Assembly: GCA_012845835.1 (NCBI GenBank)
Contig: JABAKD010000009.1
Span: 10,414,785-10,478,784, forward strand
Reading direction: 5' to 3'
DNA length: 64,000 nt
Origin: Undaria pinnatifida
Taxonomy: Eukaryota > Sar > Phaeophyceae > Laminariales > Alariaceae
This document shows, piece by piece, positions 1 through 24,659 of this stretch. Each line of letters opens with the position of its first letter. The stretch's first letter is position 1. Made by a program: the position numbers and the translations under genes. A model generated the notes under the pieces. It had not been told where the DNA came from and made no database searches. It saw only the letters and a program-made list of their open reading frames with translations.

Positions 1-731
1 TGTGCCTTCGCCGAATTGTCCACCACCCACGTCCGCTGAACATCCGCTGAGCAGGGGAGGGCGGAGGGTGGCGGTGCCTTACACTCGAAGAACTCGTCCT
101 CAGCATCGGGATCCAAACACTCGTCGAACCTGCTAGTTAAACAGGCGCTACCGCTACAGCTGCATGGACAGCAATCGCCCCCGTCGTATCCGCACGAAGG
201 ATTGTTATTGTCCGCCTGGCATTTTCCGTCACCGACCATCAGCCAATCCCCGGTGCATTCGGGGAACTCGGCAACAACAGCGGGGTCAAAGCAGGCTGGG
301 TCGCGACAGTCGAAGCCTAAGGAGCCGCAAACAGCGCTGGGGCCGTCGTAAGCGCAGGTGCACATACAGCAGTCACCCCCGTCGTACTGGCAGGAAGGCG
401 TGTTGTTTTCGGGGTTGCAAAGCCCGTCATTCAGCAAACCCTCGATGCAGGTCGATCCCTCGGAGGTGGCTACCATCTCGTCACACTCGGGGAAAATGCA
501 ATTGAACTCGTTGTCCGCGCAGGAGTGAACAGAGCTGTCACCGCAGGTGCACGGGCAGCAATCACCCCCGTCGTATCCGCAGGAGGGGTTGTTGTTGGCC
601 GCATCACACTGCCCGTTTCCTATGTCGGCGACCGCGCCGTTGGTGCAGGCGTCGTACTGAGCAGCACCGCCACGGAGGCAGCACAACAATACGGCGACGG
701 CAGCAACACCGGCGATGCTGCGTCGAGCCAT
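1..731 (-). CDS. Secreted LNR (Lin-12/Notch repeat) protein, N-terminal part, runs off the window
   Basis: The minus-strand frame is open from ATG at 731 to the window edge (243 codons, no stop), so this is the N-terminal part of a longer protein. Residues 1-24 form a signal peptide (MARRS, then a hydrophobic AGVAAVAVLLCC core and a GGAA end), so the product should enter the secretory pathway. Three LNR modules follow, each ending in a C-x-Y-DGGDCC motif (near residues 51-58, 116-124 and 188-196). The Asp residues in DGGDC are the calcium ligands known from Notch LNRs. Cys-rich spacers (PCTC, MCTC, PCSC) separate the modules. LNRs in Notch and pappalysin-type proteins act as calcium-stabilised regulatory modules; the role here is unknown because the C-terminus is missing. 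The first ATG directly precedes the signal peptide, which fixes the start. No splice site is needed in the visible part. Confidence 0.88.
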   Translation of the reverse strand, partial: MARRSIAGVAAVAVLLCCLRGGAAQYDACTNGAVADIGNGQCDAANNNPSCGYDGGDCCPCTCGDSSVHSCADNEFNCIFPECDEMVATSEGSTCIEGLLNDGLCNPENNTPSCQYDGGDCCMCTCAYDGPSAVCGSLGFDCRDPACFDPAVVAEFPECTGDWLMVGDGKCQADNNNPSCGYDGGDCCPCSCSGSACLTSRFDECLDPDAEDEFFECKAPPPSALPCSADVQRTWVVDNSAKA

Positions 732-1800
732 GCCTCTTCGTTCCTATTCGGTCACCGCAGTCGCTCTCTCGCCCACGGTCTCTGCAGCGGGCGATGCATC
801 GGAAGGTGTATTGAGGAGAAGGTACAGAGTATGACAAACTCCCCTCCTGTAAGTGGGTGTAACACGAGAAGGCTGTTGCGTCTATACGGTAAAAAGATTG
901 CGTAAAGCTGTTTGTACCGCAGTCTACCAAGAAGTACAGAGATACCGGAAACGGCTCTGACAACACACTGGCGCTACTGCTATAGCCTATACGGTGCCTC
1001 ATGTGCCGCATGACATGTGGTGTGTGGACGTGGTCTCGAGAGGAAAAACACCTAAAAGACAAATCGCAGGTTGCAGCACTAAGTGTACTTGTCAGGCCAG
1101 AAAAAGTTACCCACACATGGAGAGAAGAGAGCGCGCAGGATACAGAGATGTTCGCGGAGCACGTGAAAAACACGAAATGCGCGAGGAGGGAGGAAGTTAA
1201 GGAGGAGGCCACCGATTCACCTGAGAAGTCAGAGGTGTTCAAGACGACTGGAGATGATTACGGCAAACTCTTGGTGAAACTGTGTGGTGGGGGGCTGTTG
1301 CTTATACGGCGTACAACAACGAAGATGGAAAAGTACCAAGCACCGTGCCGGTGCGACACGCTTCTGGTTGTGGCACATCCCAAGGTAGCAAGCACAGCAG
1401 GCAACCCAGCGCCATTTGACGGCCCTTATACCACCAAGTTTAAAAAGAATACGAGGTCCGTAGACAACTGTAGTGCAGCGCAAACGAGTGGCGCTGTGTA
1501 GCTTATCTGCTGTTCTATTTTCAGGTCGAACAGGAAGTCCCTGTCGTCCCGAAAATGCATATTTTTCATGTGCGATGTGGGGAAAGGAGAGCAGTGCCAT
1601 TTTTTATCGGAAGTACCATGAAAGGCCATGAAAGCGTTGGAGAAGAAGGGAAACAAAAGTACGTTCGGCAAACAAACCGGCTTGTCAGACGCACGCTCGG
1701 CATTTCGCGGGGGTTGCAACGTTGCAACAAACCCTACGTACGATTACATGTTATCTGTTGTTGCCTTCACGGTAAACCGTTCTTTCGACATACCCAACGA
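732..1800. other. Intergenic, no supported gene
   Basis: This is the upstream flank of the leftward LNR gene. Open frames occur on both strands but show no recognisable domain. No clear TATA box or CCAAT element at a convincing distance from the LNR start was found. Confidence 0.4.
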
Positions 1801-1804
1801 CATC

Positions 1805-2095
1805 AGCACACCCAGAATCCGTGCTGATTCATCCTAAAGATATACAAATTATGTTGTCACAGACGACTGTGAAACAGAGTTAAACCAAACAGTCAAAATT
1901 CATCAAGGTAGAGCAAGTGAAGTGCTACACGAAGCGTACCGGGTATGAGAACACAACAAAACAAGCCAGACCATGAAAAAAAGAGAGAAAAAAAGAAAAA
2001 AAGAAAAGTGAGGTCGTCTTCTATCAATAATAATAGCAAATTTTCTGAATCTCTCCTCATGCCTGCGACCACGCACCGCATGCCGAATGGCATTA
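1805..2095 (+). repeat. Dispersed repeat family 1, left copy
   Basis: The stretch beginning TGCTGATTCATCCTA and running through GCGTACCGGGTATGAGAACAC is matched by 62218-62435 in the same orientation, with frequent small differences (for example GTACCGGGTACGAAAACAC). It is A-rich and has no coding signal. It is an old dispersed repeat of unknown class. Confidence 0.65.
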
Positions 2096-2995
2096 GCGGC
2101 ACGTCGTGCGAGACTCCGTACCGGTACGGAAGGGTGGTTGTTAGTGCGTGGGAAACGCGCATAAATCGGTCAGTTTTCTGAACGACCGTAGATTAAAACT
2201 TATAACCGATTTGTTTATTGCAAAGGTAAGCTGCACAAACAAATTTCAGGGGTACGCTCAAACTGCTGCCAGAGAGTCTCCCCGCACTCTCTCACCTGAT
2301 TGCCGAACTCGATTTGTAGGCACAGTGAAAGGTCGGTGGAAGCGCCGTCCGCTGGGCCCTGCCACTCATATAGGGTAACGCCACCGCTCGGTGCAGTTTG
2401 CGCGTTGCCGCGCTTCTTGCTTGTCTGTGTTTGCAGATGGATAACGAAACGGAAATATACTCAATCAATCGACTCTCTATTATTTCCTCGTTATTGCTTG
2501 CGTCGAGGTACTGTATATTTATAGATTACGCGGGCGCGATCGGTGGGTACAATCTTCTTCAGCTACAGTATGTAGTTGATTATTGTCATCGTCGGCAGCT
2601 ATGGTTTACTTTGTTCATAATAATAGACGAGGACTTCAATGTTGATGTTTCGCTGTCTGCTGTGCAGTACAAGTATGGATAGCAAAGGAAGCAGAGTAGA
2701 TGTACGGAACAAACCGAAACGCGCATACACTCGCTCCAGGGGGACGGACGAGCACGGCGAGCACGCCGACCGACAATCTAGCGTCCGGCAGCACGAAAAC
2801 TGCTCAAGACCAGCAGGCGGTCACGACAGTAATCCGGCCCCGAAAGGCCGTCCCCGTGAGATCATTGCGCCTCCCACATGGAAGAAGTGGTGGCGCGTCT
2901 CACGTTGACGCTCCAGGGGTAAAATTCAAACTTGAAATAAAATAGACCGAAAACGCCCCCTCCGGCTTCATTCTTGAGGCTATCTATGATGTAAT

Positions 2996-3187
2996 GGAGT
3001 GCCCTCCGTAGAAGGGTAGTTTATAGATTCGACGTGAAACCATGTCATGGTTGAGATGAAACCACGTGACATTAGATGTCACATTCACGTCAAGGCCATC
3101 ATAGATGGGCGATAATGTAGGTGGCGATGATGGGACAAGCAGGACGCCCCGCATCTCGCTACCTTGCACTACCTACTCTACCCTGCC
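2996..3187 (-). repeat. Dispersed repeat family 2, left copy (inverted relative to 58255-58443)
   Basis: The segment from GGAGTGCCCTCCGTAGAA to CTACTCTACCCTGCC is the reverse complement of 58255-58443 with roughly 90% identity by eye. It includes the internal near-palindrome around ACCATGTCATGGT and a CAGGGTA-type end. The size and absence of coding suggest a MITE-like or SINE-like unit. Confidence 0.7.
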
Positions 3188-3329
3188 ACTACAATGATGC
3201 CCCTTTTTTTGTGTTATCGCTATATAGTACGTACGACGTACATGACATGAGACTACACATACATGTAGAAAATGCCCCCGAAGAACAATGACAGACAGAC
3301 GTCTAGACTCGACTGTGTTGTGGCTCGCC

Positions 3330-4085
3330 TGCTGATTGCTCACCGGGTATCGGTGCCACTTCTGCTGCGCTGCCGTACTAGCCGTGTGCTGTGCTTTGCG
3401 TGTTGGTATCCTGTTGACTTGTTGCGGTTGGTTGCTGTGCTGTTCTTTGGGTTGTGGGTGCATGATCGCTACTCTTCGCCCTTTTTTTCTTCCCGGTTTC
3501 GCAGGTTTTTTGTGCGATCTACGAGTTGAGCCGAGAGGAGATTGTGAGCAGCTGCGGCAGGTTTTTATTTTGTTATTGGCCAGTGCGATCAGCGTCCTGT
3601 GATGCAAGTCTAGTCTATAGTCTAGTCTACAAGTATATCGTACCTAGGTCCTGGTATACAGCCGGGTATCGGTGCCACTTCTGCTGCGCTGCCGTGCTAG
3701 CCGTGTTGCTGTGCTTTGCGTGTTGCTGTGCTTTGCGTGTTGGTATGTATCCTGTTGACTTGTTTTTTTGATTGCTGTGCTGTTTTTTGGGTTGTGGGTG
3801 TATGATCGCTACCCTTCTTCGCCCGTTTTTTCTTCCCACGCTTTCGCAGGTTTTGTGCGATCTACGAGTTGAGCCGAGAGGAGATTCTAAGACCTACTAT
3901 TATGGCGAATATTTTCATCGATTATTTCTCTCTTTAACCGGGATCTCCGACGACAAAAATAAAAACCTTCCACTATGGGACCAGAAATCATCGTTAAGCA
4001 GCTATCATTATAAATAGCTGCGACGGCAGGTTTTTATTTTATTATTTTTGACCAGTTAGTGCGATCAGCGTCCTGTGGTGCAAGT
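3330..4085 (+). repeat. Direct duplication (about 280 bp), second copy with a 130-bp insert
   Basis: Copy 1 (about 3345-3605) runs from GGGTATCGGTGCCACTTCTG to GCGATCAGCGTCCTGTG. Copy 2 (about 3665-4078) repeats the whole order but has extra TTGCTGTGCTTTGCGTG repeats and about 130 bp of unrelated A/T-rich sequence near 3890-4020, inserted between GAGGAGATT and AGCTGCG. Nothing suggests a gene. Confidence 0.75.
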
Positions 4086-4205
4086 GTGTACACACCTGGA
4101 CCAGGTGGTATACAATTAAATCGTCGCTTTCACTCTCTTCTAGCTCAACTCGTAGGAAAGAGATTTTACCCTCCTCAACCTTCTCGATACAAGCCGTGGC
4201 CACAC

Positions 4206-4274
4206 AGGTAGTAGTAGTGATAGTAGTAGTAGTAGTAGTAGTAGTAGCAGCAGTAGTAGTAGTAGTAGTAGTAG

Positions 4275-4318
<44 letters not shown>

Positions 4319-4352
4319 GTAGTAGTAGTGGTAGTAGTAGTAGTAGTAGGTG
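4206..4352. repeat. Self-complementary triplet microsatellite (TAG)n-(TAC)n-(TAG)n
   Basis: About 70 bp of (TAG)n is followed by about 40 bp of (TAC)n and then again by about 35 bp of (TAG)n. TAG and CTA runs are reverse complements, so the tract can fold into a long hairpin or cruciform. The long Val/Thr/Ser homopolymer frames here are artefacts of the repeat. Confidence 0.95.
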
Positions 4353-4679
4353 TCTTCCCCTTTTCCCCCCAGTACTTTATTTTAGAGCGCATAGATAGGG
4401 TTCAGCATACTATATATTCCCATTGTGGAAAGCGCGAGAGCGTGAGTTAGCAACCCTCGATGGAAAATCGGCGAGCAGTGGGATTGCTGAACCCTTTGTA
4501 TGCGCGATAAAAATGGAAGGCAAGAACCGGGGGGGGGAAAAGGGACGACACCTAAGGTCCTGTGACCACGACTTGTCCAGAAGAAGCTGGAAAAAAGAAG
4601 AGCGTGGAAAAAAAAACCAAAAAAAATCCCACTTTTCAGCTTTTTTTTACGCCGCACATATCGTATGCCTACCTGGTCC

Positions 4680-4930
4680 GTGCATACTGCTGCTGCAGCT
4701 GCTGCTGCTGCAGCAATGCTGCTGCTGCTGATCAGATGATGCTGATGCTGCTGATTCACTGCTGTTTCATCGTGCCTCTCCTCCCGAAAACACCACCACC
4801 AGCAGCAGCAACCAACACTAGTACGACTACTACTGCTGCTGCACGCACGGGGATAGCAAGTAGGTATATTTTTACCCACACAGCAGCAGCAGCAACAGTA
4901 ACAACACGAGCAAGCCTCAAACACGGTTGA
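4680..4930. repeat. CTG/CAG-rich low-complexity tract
   Basis: CTG runs (4683-4735) and CAG runs (about 4800-4900) alternate upstream of the CPSF30 gene. No gene is supported here. Confidence 0.8.
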
Positions 4931-5467
4931 GAGGAGGAGCGGAAGCCGATCGATGATGTTGTTATTATTATTGCAGAGGGGAGTCCGCCTGGCGGCAGTC
5001 AAAATCGATAATCGGTACCTGGTACAGAGTAGTAGTAGAGTGCCATCATCTGATGGTACTTACTATAAGTATCACATACATCACACACATCACATGCGGA
5101 ACGTACACCGCACACGAATCACATACATACGAGTGGGGCCTCCCAACGTATCCTGTGCCTCTGGCAGTGTCCTACAACGACACGACAACGATAACAACGA
5201 CGTTTACTACGTCGACTAAACTTTTTTTTTTGCATTTTTTGTAACTGCCGTTTTAAGGTTTGTTCCAGAACCTTGAAACCTCCAGGGTGGCGTTTTGGTT
5301 CTACCTGCGGGAGTTTGTAAAGACCCGACGCCGCGCTGAGTCTAGAACCAGCTAGCTGCACAAGCACCCAACAAGCAAGTACACCACAGCAGCTGGAGGC
5401 AGAGCAATAGCACACCTCGGATTTGCACCCACCCGCAGCTCGCAAGCTTTGCGTGGGTGTGCTCGAG

Positions 5468-18508
<13,041 letters not shown>

Positions 18509-19640
18509 AAATTTGTTCTTGTTCGTGCGATTGTGCAGAGAAATATAGTATCGCTAAAAACGTCGATCAATCGGAAAACGTCAGGTTCCAAATTGTTTTC
18601 CCTGCGGTGCTTTTGGCGCAGCTAGAATGTATTCCGCCGCAGCTCGGAAAAGCTTGTGATTCGAACTAAAATTGAAACGGTTTCCTTGGGCCTGGGATTT
18701 TTTTGTTCAGCTTGTTGGTCGATGTTTAGTTTCGTGATAGGTTTTTGATGGCGTGTTTTGTTTTTCGGACGGACGGACGGACAGGGGGGGGGGGGAGAGG
18801 GGGGTGCTGCGGAGACGGACTTCTTTGTTGAGGATTGAGGTTGTTCTAGTGTTGGAAATTTATTTTATCGGGTGCTGTGGTGACGCTGCGCACGGCGGAA
18901 GCAGAGGAATTGGGGCAGTGGCTTCGTTTTTTTAGCTACGCGTTTAATTGTCGAGCTTTTTAGCAGTGTTGTTGTAGCCTTCATGTGCTGCCCAGTGGTT
19001 GCGTTTAGAGTTCTGGCCTGGCTCCGATAGTTTCCTGAAAACAAAACGACGTGCTAATTTTGACGATCACGTGTGTGACTCTATTGACCGAAAACAATGT
19101 GGAGGTTGACGCAGGCCGTCATTGGCCGTGCATTCTGCTTACTTTGTTTTCAAGTCCCACGTATAGAAGACATATAGGAGTGCATGGTTTTTACGAAAAT
19201 GTCAAGGCTTCGTTCTTGTTATGGTGCGTAGCGGTTGTACCGCTACACCTGCTGAATTCTCACCAGACCAATTTTGGTACCGGGCCAAGAATTGAAGTGA
19301 AGTACTGATCGATTACCCTGGTACTGGGATTAGATCGAGTTTGTCGTGTGTACCAGGTATACCGTTCGCTAGTTTCCAAATTTCGGTCATTCTGATGTCC
19401 AATATGTGTTGCCACGGTACACGATGCTTCTGTAGCACCAGGAAACCACGTTGTCTCGCGGTACCCTTTGCTGGTATGTAACGGGTAGCCTACAACCACG
19501 GTTATTGGTTTTTAACGTCTGACGCCTGGAGTTTTAGGAGTTTCCCCCCCTTGAAGGGGGGGGGGGGGGGGGGGGGGAGGTGCTCCCGTGGACAACCAGA
19601 CCTGTTTTTTGTTTTGCAGATCTTGGGCTAGGTAGAGGCG
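18509..19640. other. 3' flank of the CPSF30 gene, no gene seen
   Basis: This holds the 3' UTR and intergenic sequence: an ACGG tetranucleotide run with a poly-G run near 18770-18805, a poly-G run at 19552-19580, and dispersed GTACC motifs. No polyadenylation signal could be assigned. Confidence 0.5.
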
Positions 19641-20650
19641 GCGATGTGGAACCGACACTACATGCAAAACAATAATATTGAAACCATCGACCATTTACTT
19701 GGGGAAAGTAGTGACCTCCCATCCCAATTTCCTGCGTCGCCTTTTTGGCCGTGTCGCGAAAGGACGAGCGTTCACTGCACTTTTTCGGTATGGTACAGAC
19801 AGTGTACGTTCGCTCTCGTCTTTCTCTTGTCCGGAGATGGTGGAGGAAGATGGATGTTGAGGATATCCGACGCGCAACGCGCAGACTTCAGTATTCTTTT
19901 TACATTGGGCCCTCCCTCCAACCATATCTCGCGCGAACGCGCGCGCCCTCGAACGCCGCTTCGTCGATAAATATCACCACCAGCTTAAACGAGACACACA
20001 CGTGCTCGTAACGTTTTTTTCTGACGTGCCTCAAATTGAGGTGCTCTATACCCCGACTAAGCTCGATGTAAAAGAAACGATGACAGTGCAACAAACGCGT
20101 TGGATCGTCCCGTCGCCCACATATCGTTACAAAACCCAAATGGGACTTCGGCGTGGTCCCTTGGCTGAGGAGCCCCGTCCGTCGGATTTTTTGGCCCAAA
20201 CATGCTACCCTTTTGTCGCAGCGTGCGCGTCACGATCTTGAGCGCCGAGAGCCCCCTGCTGAGCGCAATGGTGGCAACATGAATCGTGCGCTTCGAACAT
20301 CGCTTGCCAGGCGCTCCTCCTGATGCGTTTTCCTGCCCTACGGCTGCCAATAGCAATCAATGTGCTATCCTATAGACGAGGCTCACGACCAGCTTGAGGT
20401 AGAGATGCTGGGCGAGAGCCTCCTGCTGCCTGGTTCGGCGGCAAACGATGAGGTGTCTGACCAAGGCTACGTAGGTGGGGTCCCTTTCGGGACTTCTTGT
20501 GTAGTGGCTCGGGGTGCCTCGCGCGAGCGACGACCCTCCTTTCCTTTTGTGCGGTCTGCAGCTGCGGTGACGTTTCATTTTTTTTTCGCGATATCAATCC
20601 GCGACACGGATCGGCAAGCTACGCTGCGCCAAGAAAACATCGCCTTGTAA
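19640..20650 (+). other. Coding-like relic, unrecognised
   Basis: Base composition here changes from simple-repeat to coding-like. Several open pieces read on the + strand (for example the part near 20010-20240 containing VPQIEVLYTPTKLDVK), interrupted by stops and frame changes. No family is recognised. It lies directly upstream of the MITE and the decayed gypsy pol, so it may be the gag side of that element, but this is a guess. Confidence 0.3.
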
Positions 20651-21072
20651 GAGTCATCCCACTGTAGTACGTAAGGGTTGCGTTTTTTTAGCCGAAAAAA
20701 GATATACCCTATCTGTCCGATTGAGCTCCTCAACTGAGGAACTATCGGTTAGTTATTGATCAAGTAATCGGAGTCCTCCCACGGTAGTAGGGGTTACATT
20801 TGTTTTTAGCCAAAAAAAGGTATACCCTCTGTCCGATTGAGCTCCTCATCTGAGGAACTACTGGTTAGTCGTTAGTCGAGTACTTTCACGCGAGTTTATA
20901 TTTGTTCAGGACTAAGGCATGTCATAGGAGCTTGGTCGGGTTGTGCAAACGAATGTGCCTTCGAGGTCCCATTATTTTGGGCGATGGGGTGAGATATTGA
21001 GCTAGCTCCTCATGTTGAGAGAGCTAAAAAAATTCTCAGAATCTGCGGCACCCCTATACCGTGGGATGGGCC
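20651..21072 (+). mobile_element. MITE, family GAGTCATCCCAC, copy 1
   Basis: It starts GAGTCATCCCACTGTAG and ends CCGTGGGATGGGCC, giving imperfect terminal inverted repeats. An internal segment of about 115 bp (CCCAC-GTAG...TAGCCGAAAAAAG...GAGCTCCTCAACTGAGGAAC) is duplicated in tandem (20653-20770 and 20771-20882). The right half is the reverse complement of the copy at 24023-24291. It has no coding sequence. A target duplication is not clear here. Confidence 0.7.
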
Positions 21073-22100
21073 CTTTAAGGCTTTTTGTCAGCGAAAACCC
21101 GTTCGTGAAAATGGGAGGCATCCCCCCTATCGTGGCCTTGGTCGTCTACAGTAGCCACATCAGTAGCCACATCAGTAGCCACATCAGTAGCCACATCAGT
21201 AGCCACGCTCTCCTCTCGATCAGTTCTCCTGCCCTAGTTCAGCTACTACCGCTCCTGGCTCCTTGGTATGTTATAATATTGCCCTGCAGAACCAGCAAAA
21301 CCCTTGGAATTTGATACGGGAACGGGTTGCGCATTATCACCTGGCAGCCTTGTTCGATAGGAATACGGGGGGTTCAGGGCGACTTTCGTCCGAGCCTTTT
21401 TGATCAGGCTCCATCCGCGACCTGAAATGCACAGTAAATTTGTTGGTCTACGACCTATATCTTTACGAAATCTACAAAAAAGAGTCACAGCGAGGACCTG
21501 CTCGAAACGCAAACAAACCTGGCAGGGGATACGCTGTGCCCTCACAGCAATCATCTCACAAATGGCGTCGACGGCAGGAAAAATAACTCGGATTTTGCCG
21601 TCGAACCCCTTGCGTCGGTATGCGGGCTCCACGCTTGCTACAATAGCGCAGTGGGCTTCGCTCCGTCCGACGAGCCATCTATGTTGGTTCGTGGTCAAGA
21701 TGGTCCGCAGAAACGACTCGCTCACCGGTCAACCTCTCGTGTCGAGTTGCTGCCCCAGCTAGAGGCCTATTCTCAGTTGACGAAGACTTCGCAGCCGTTG
21801 GGCAGCAAGTTCTTCCCATTGTTAGGTATGCCGACCTTGAGCCCGGCAACCTCCTCAACGTCACCCACGCTTCGCCTATGCGCGTTCCGTCGCACAACCT
21901 GCAGCACGACAGGTGCACCAACGGCCCTTCTTCCGCCCCACCCACCGTACGCCAGACCTCGGGGCTTTGTAGGACTAGCTCATCGCAACTGCGTCAGCCA
22001 CGGCTTTGTCGTCGCCTTTCTTGATCGAACGGTCCGGTCTTGAACCACGCGCTTAATTGTTACGCGCCTGGGCCCTCTCACCTTCGTATCTGTGGGTAAT
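21073..22100 (+). other. Probable decayed retroelement sequence
   Basis: This non-repetitive sequence lies directly 5' of the gypsy reverse transcriptase relic and probably belongs to the same element (gag or protease side), but no motif was recognised. It includes a 12-bp tandem repeat AGTAGCCACATC (about 4.5 copies, 21158-21207). Confidence 0.35.
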
Positions 22101-23791
22101 TGCGTCTGACTTACATGGCCCGCGTCGTTCTCCCTGGCCGTCAAACAGTTGGGCGATGTTCTCTGCCAAATTCCTGGCGTGTGCTCCGAACTCAAGACTG
22201 GTTTTGGTTCCTAATCTTTTTTCCTTTTGAGATTTCGATTACGGAAGGCAGCGCGCCCGTCACCTCCCCGTTCCACCACATCAATATCATTTTGGTCAAG
22301 CATGCGAACGCCACCCTGAACCAGTACCTTGCGGTGGGCCTGATCCAGCACTCGATTTCGTCGTATTTGAGCCCGCACGTGGTCATCCCTAAACAATCCT
22401 GGTGGCGCTTGGATCGCCGTGAATTACAAGAACCTCAACCAAATCGTCAGCCTCAGTCAACTTTGTACTCTCGGCGTGGACCAGATCCTTCCTTCCTTGG
22501 GCAAGGACGTCTTTTTTCCATGTTTGTTGGCTCGAGCATCTCACCGCATTCGACCTCATACTCAGGTACCGCAAGGGCAGCATTTACGATAGCGCTGATC
22601 TTCTGTCCCGGCTGACACGGTCCGCCACAAGCATGACTGCGGCGACTCTAATCGAGCCACCTTCTTAATAGACGATGGCGGTATCTACCTCACCCAGACC
22701 TGAGAGCTTCGCGCGATTTTTCACCGGATCCCCGTGTCGGCACGGGTGGGCTGGTGCCCCGCCCCACTAGTGCTGTGGGATACCTTTCGTCTCTTCTAAT
22801 TTCTCTTTTTTGGGGTCCACGGGCCACGCAGGAGAGCTGACGACCTCTCTGCTAATTTGGGGGCGTGCGCCGCTTGTTTTTTTTTTTGCCTCCATCACTG
22901 CGCCGGCCACGGGGACTGTGCCAGTCACTGACGCTGCCTTAATTCCGTTCATTACAGTATCTTCCCCAGGCAGCACGGGCTCCGCACAAGCCCCCGCTGC
23001 CGCGAAAAATGACGTTTAGCACGCCCCTTTCCCAACAAGAACTATCCATGGAGCTGACTGCGTCGCGATCGCTGATCCGGCCGCGTCCGCCCTTTCGCCG
23101 CTTGGCATTCCCGTTGCACCCGACTGCATTTACGCTGCCGTCTGCAGACCTCATGTCCACTTGGACGCGCCGTCGAACAACCGCGGCAACAATCTGTACC
23201 ACCTGCAGTCGAATAGGGTTTCGGGCCCAACGGGGCCCCTCATCCACCCGTGCGGCGGGTCAACATATCGCCACAGGACCCACAGCCGCAACTACCTCCG
23301 GCCGTCGATACAACCCCTGCTTCTGCCCCGTCGTCTGTCCCGACGGTACCTATTCCGTCAGGCCGCGACCGCGTCGAGTCCACGGAAAACCCTGTTGCAA
23401 CACGTCCGCCTCCGCGTGGCACCCTCTCCACCGCAACGCCAGACCTCGATGCTCTTGGCGCTGCTGCTGAGTTTCAGTTTGGAGAGTCCGCTGTGTGTTA
23501 TTTGCTTGACGATTGGGATTGTGAGCAACATGCTGAGCCCATGTGCCAAGCCACCATGCGACACATCATTCTTGGCCGGCCGCTGGCCCTGCCCACCGTT
23601 TTATTATTCGTGTTTAACGTCACACTGGCGCCGCTCCTTCTCGATTTTTTCAGGAGTTTGCTGGTCAAAGCTACTTCCACGCCGCCAAACAACCGCAGCG
23701 ACATCCTCGTCCGTAAACCGAATCCGCCACACCCCCTCTGGCTCGCAGCAACCGGCGGGACACGTGGCATGTGTGTTGAACGACGAGTCTG
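22100..23791 (+). pseudogene. Ty3/gypsy pol relic: reverse transcriptase, RNase H remnant, integrase zinc domain
   Basis: In broken + frames, 22250-22480 reads as the front of a Ty3/gypsy RT (NQYLAVGLIQHSISSYLSPHVVIPK, then VNYKNLNQIVSLSQL after a frame change). Around 22560-22640 it jumps to a FRYRKGS...SADLLSRL-type RNase H end, so RT palm and most of RNase H are deleted. Around 23560-23791 a piece reading MRHIILGRPLALP...ACVLNDESV fits the stretch before the HHCC zinc finger of integrase. The reading stops where the LTR at 23792 begins and resumes at about 28684. Many stops and frameshifts show it is dead. Confidence 0.6.
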
Positions 23792-24656
23792 TGTTACAGC
23801 GGTGTGAGACCCCGACCCCTGTTCCCGAGACTGGCCCATCTCTTGCTGTCTCGTGTTCGTTTCGGCATGTTTTCCAGAAAGCCAGATGGCCACGGATCTA
23901 CAATAATACTCAGGACGTCTAAACAGGGAACACGGTTGATTACCAAGGCACCATAAGCGCGTTGCACGCGATACCTACGCATGGCGGATAGGCACATGAC
24001 AGTGGACCGGCGGTTTGGACAGGAGTCATCTCACGCTAGGGGTGAAGCAGATTCTAAGAAATTTCTGAGCTCCTAACATGAGGAGGAGGTGAATATCTCA
24101 CCCGAAACATGACTTCGAAGGCGTTCTTTCGTTCGCGCAACCCGATCAACATTTCTATGCGCTAATCCGCTAGTCCTAACACAGATAGTTATCGTGAAAC
24201 TATCATTCTAACCGATAGGTCCACGCTTGAGGAGCCCACCCGGTCAGAAACGTTTAGACCAACAACTGCAACCTCTACCGTGGGATGACTCACAGGTGAA
24301 CGTGTGGTTTAACGGAGCTTTGATCTTGTGGACTGGTTGAATAAACACCGGGCTTGCGTAGTTCCCTGTGACTGGTTTTCTACCCACAACGATTGGGGTT
24401 CCCTCGCCGGGGGTGAACGTACTCCCTAGTAAATATTGTTACCGAAGGAGATTATCATATATTACCCCCTGCCCATACAGGTTGACTCTCGGCGTGTCAC
24501 TGGTCTGAACAACTGTCACACGCCGTATTTGCTTCCATGCGATGCCCCATTGCAACACCCCACCGTCCTGGCGCATACAATTCGTCGGTACTTAGTGGGC
24601 ATCTTGGTCTAGGTAACCGGTCCTCCATCCGTCACGATCGCCCTGGCGCTGTAACA
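23792..24656 (-). repeat. LTR (3' copy) carrying a MITE
   Basis: It aligns with 28074-28543 on both sides of the MITE at 24023-24291. Shared landmarks include GCCAGATGGCCACGGATCT, GACTGGTTTTCTAC and the CACTGGTCTGAAC end region. Without the MITE it is about 600 bp. Confidence 0.7.
24023..24291 (-). mobile_element. MITE, family GAGTCATCCCAC, copy 2, with 4-bp target duplication
   Basis: It starts GAGTCATCTCACG and ends CCGTGGGATGACTC, forming about 20-bp imperfect terminal inverted repeats. ACAG flanks both ends (24019-24022 and 24292-24295), and the unoccupied sister LTR reads GAGACAGGTGATT at the same place. This pins the exact insertion site. It is the reverse orientation of the copy at 20651. 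Confidence 0.85.
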
Positions 24657-24659
24657 CCC

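Noticed and set aside
1001-1501. 166-codon + strand open frame upstream of the LNR gene
   Set aside because: No domain, no homologous feel, unusual composition, and equally long frames on the other strand. Treated as chance.
4042-4450. Long Thr/Ser and Val/Leu homopolymer frames
   Set aside because: Produced by the TAG/TAC microsatellite.
21158-21207. Possible CRISPR-like repeat
   Set aside because: AGTAGCCACATC copies are head-to-tail with no spacers; a simple tandem repeat.
20651-24291. A single DNA transposon with terminal inverted repeats at 20.65 and 24.29 kb
   Set aside because: Each end is itself a complete MITE with both termini, and the right one has its own target duplication. 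The space between is gypsy pol. They are two independent insertions.
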